Shown in pieces: positions 63,712 through 64,000 of a stretch of DNA of 64,000 bases. The translations under genes and the position numbers were made by a program. This stretch comes from SIRX01 sp965214475 (GTDB taxonomy: Bacteria; Actinomycetota; Rubrobacteria; Rubrobacterales; Rubrobacteraceae): positions 1,178,001 through 1,242,000 of the forward strand of contig OZ243953.1 in the NCBI GenBank assembly GCA_965214475.1, in the 5' to 3' direction. Numbering within the stretch: the first letter of the stretch is position 1; every line of letters starts with the position of its first letter. The notes under the pieces are model-generated. The model did not search any database, had not been told where the DNA came from, and saw nothing but the letters and a program-made list of their open reading frames with translations.

Positions 63712-64000
63712 TTACGGTTCGATCTTCTGGAGTATCTCAGAGGGTACGGAAGCTCGGAGCGATGGATTTTCCTCGATGATTCGCGCAATATCCGCCAGGT
63801 CCTTCTGACGCTTGCTGGCGCGGCGTGAAGGATCTTGTGCGGCCCACACTTTTCCCTGGAGCACGTCTCGCAAGGCGGCAACGGACATCTCGACACCAAG
63901 GACCTCTCCCCTCCCGGAGCGTGACACGAAATCCGTGTAGCGGGGGTCGGTTTGTACCTGCACCCGCAGATCGCTTTCGGATGGCATTACATTGAGGCTG
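63712..64000 (-). CDS. C-terminal part of a nucleotidyltransferase-like protein (window edge)
   Basis: The frame runs to the right edge with no stop (…SLNV before MPSES), so the start at 63987 may be internal. It reads LRVQVQTDPRYTDFVSRSG, VLGVEMSVAALRDVLQGKVWAA and ASKRQKDLADIARIIEENP. The VEVxVASLEDLLxGK...RRxSKRQKDLADIARL pattern is the end of the nucleotidyltransferase (AbiEii/DUF6036-like) superfamily. The catalytic GS...D motif would be beyond the window. Function cannot be assigned. Confidence 0.5.
   Translation of the reverse strand, partial: SLNVMPSESDLRVQVQTDPRYTDFVSRSGRGEVLGVEMSVAALRDVLQGKVWAAQDPSRRASKRQKDLADIARIIEENPSLRASVPSEILQKIEP

Overview
The window reads as a chromosomal segment of a moderately high-GC, deep-branching actinobacterium; a Rubrobacter-like organism is my inference. 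The pointers are a CarD-family regulator beside disA and radA, the order nusG-rplK-rplA-rplJ-rplL-rpoB-rpoC-rpsL, a class I lysyl-tRNA synthetase, frequent GTG/TTG starts, tRNA genes without encoded CCA, and several leaderless or 4-nt-overlapping genes. Housekeeping genes are almost all on the minus strand from 1 to about 34 kb. Accessory genes fill 34-64 kb.

Layout. (1) 1-12.97 kb is the transcription/translation core, read right to left: tRNA-Thr(TGT), tRNA-Tyr, tRNA-Thr(GGT), tRNA-Met, tuf, rpmG, tRNA-Trp, secE, nusG, rplK, rplA, an L10 leader, rplJ, rplL, a three-hairpin spacer, rpoB, rpoC and the start of rpsL. (2) 13.2-21.9 kb is a compact operon: radA, disA, carD, ispD, ispF, gltX, a small lipoprotein, cysS, rlmB and a NYN-domain nuclease. 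Many of its junctions are 4-nt stop/start overlaps, and the start codons differ at each one. (3) An AbrB/Doc toxin-antitoxin pair on the plus strand sits between radA and clpC. (4) 25.5-34.1 kb carries lysS (class I), greA, coaX, folK, a FolB-like gene, folP, ftsH, hpt and tilS. (5) 34.3-44.5 kb is mostly plus strand: a secreted subtilase, initiator tRNA, a 50-residue zinc-ribbon protein, a glutathione-type formaldehyde pathway, a Nudix enzyme, a methyltransferase, several uncharacterised families (DUF2252, DUF5872-like, DUF429) and a Gfo/Idh/MocA oxidoreductase. (6) 44.4-54.9 kb holds Hsp20, betaine uptake proteins, a PadR-regulated membrane protein, a flavin disulfide oxidoreductase, a DUF6391-like membrane protein, a probable selenoprotein behind ychF, and a SufU/IscU-type scaffold. 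(7) 55.0-61.5 kb is a type IV pilus/pseudopilin operon with an unusual response-regulator-PilB fusion. (8) The end holds glyoxalase I, a UbiB-family protein that has lost its kinase motifs, and a C-terminal fragment of a nucleotidyltransferase-like protein.

The most striking item is at 52132-52785 on the minus strand. An open frame of 217 codons of the glycine/sarcosine/betaine-reductase selenoprotein B-like family is interrupted by one TGA in a U-P-L-C context. A hairpin with the features of a bacterial SECIS begins directly after that TGA. I read it as a selenocysteine redox protein translationally coupled to ychF. Other items worth attention are the REC-PilB fusion, a prepilin with a calcium-repeat/cadherin-like tail, the UbiB pseudokinase, DisA with an altered RHR motif, and the run of 4-nt overlaps with GTG, ATA, CTG, TTG and ATG starts.
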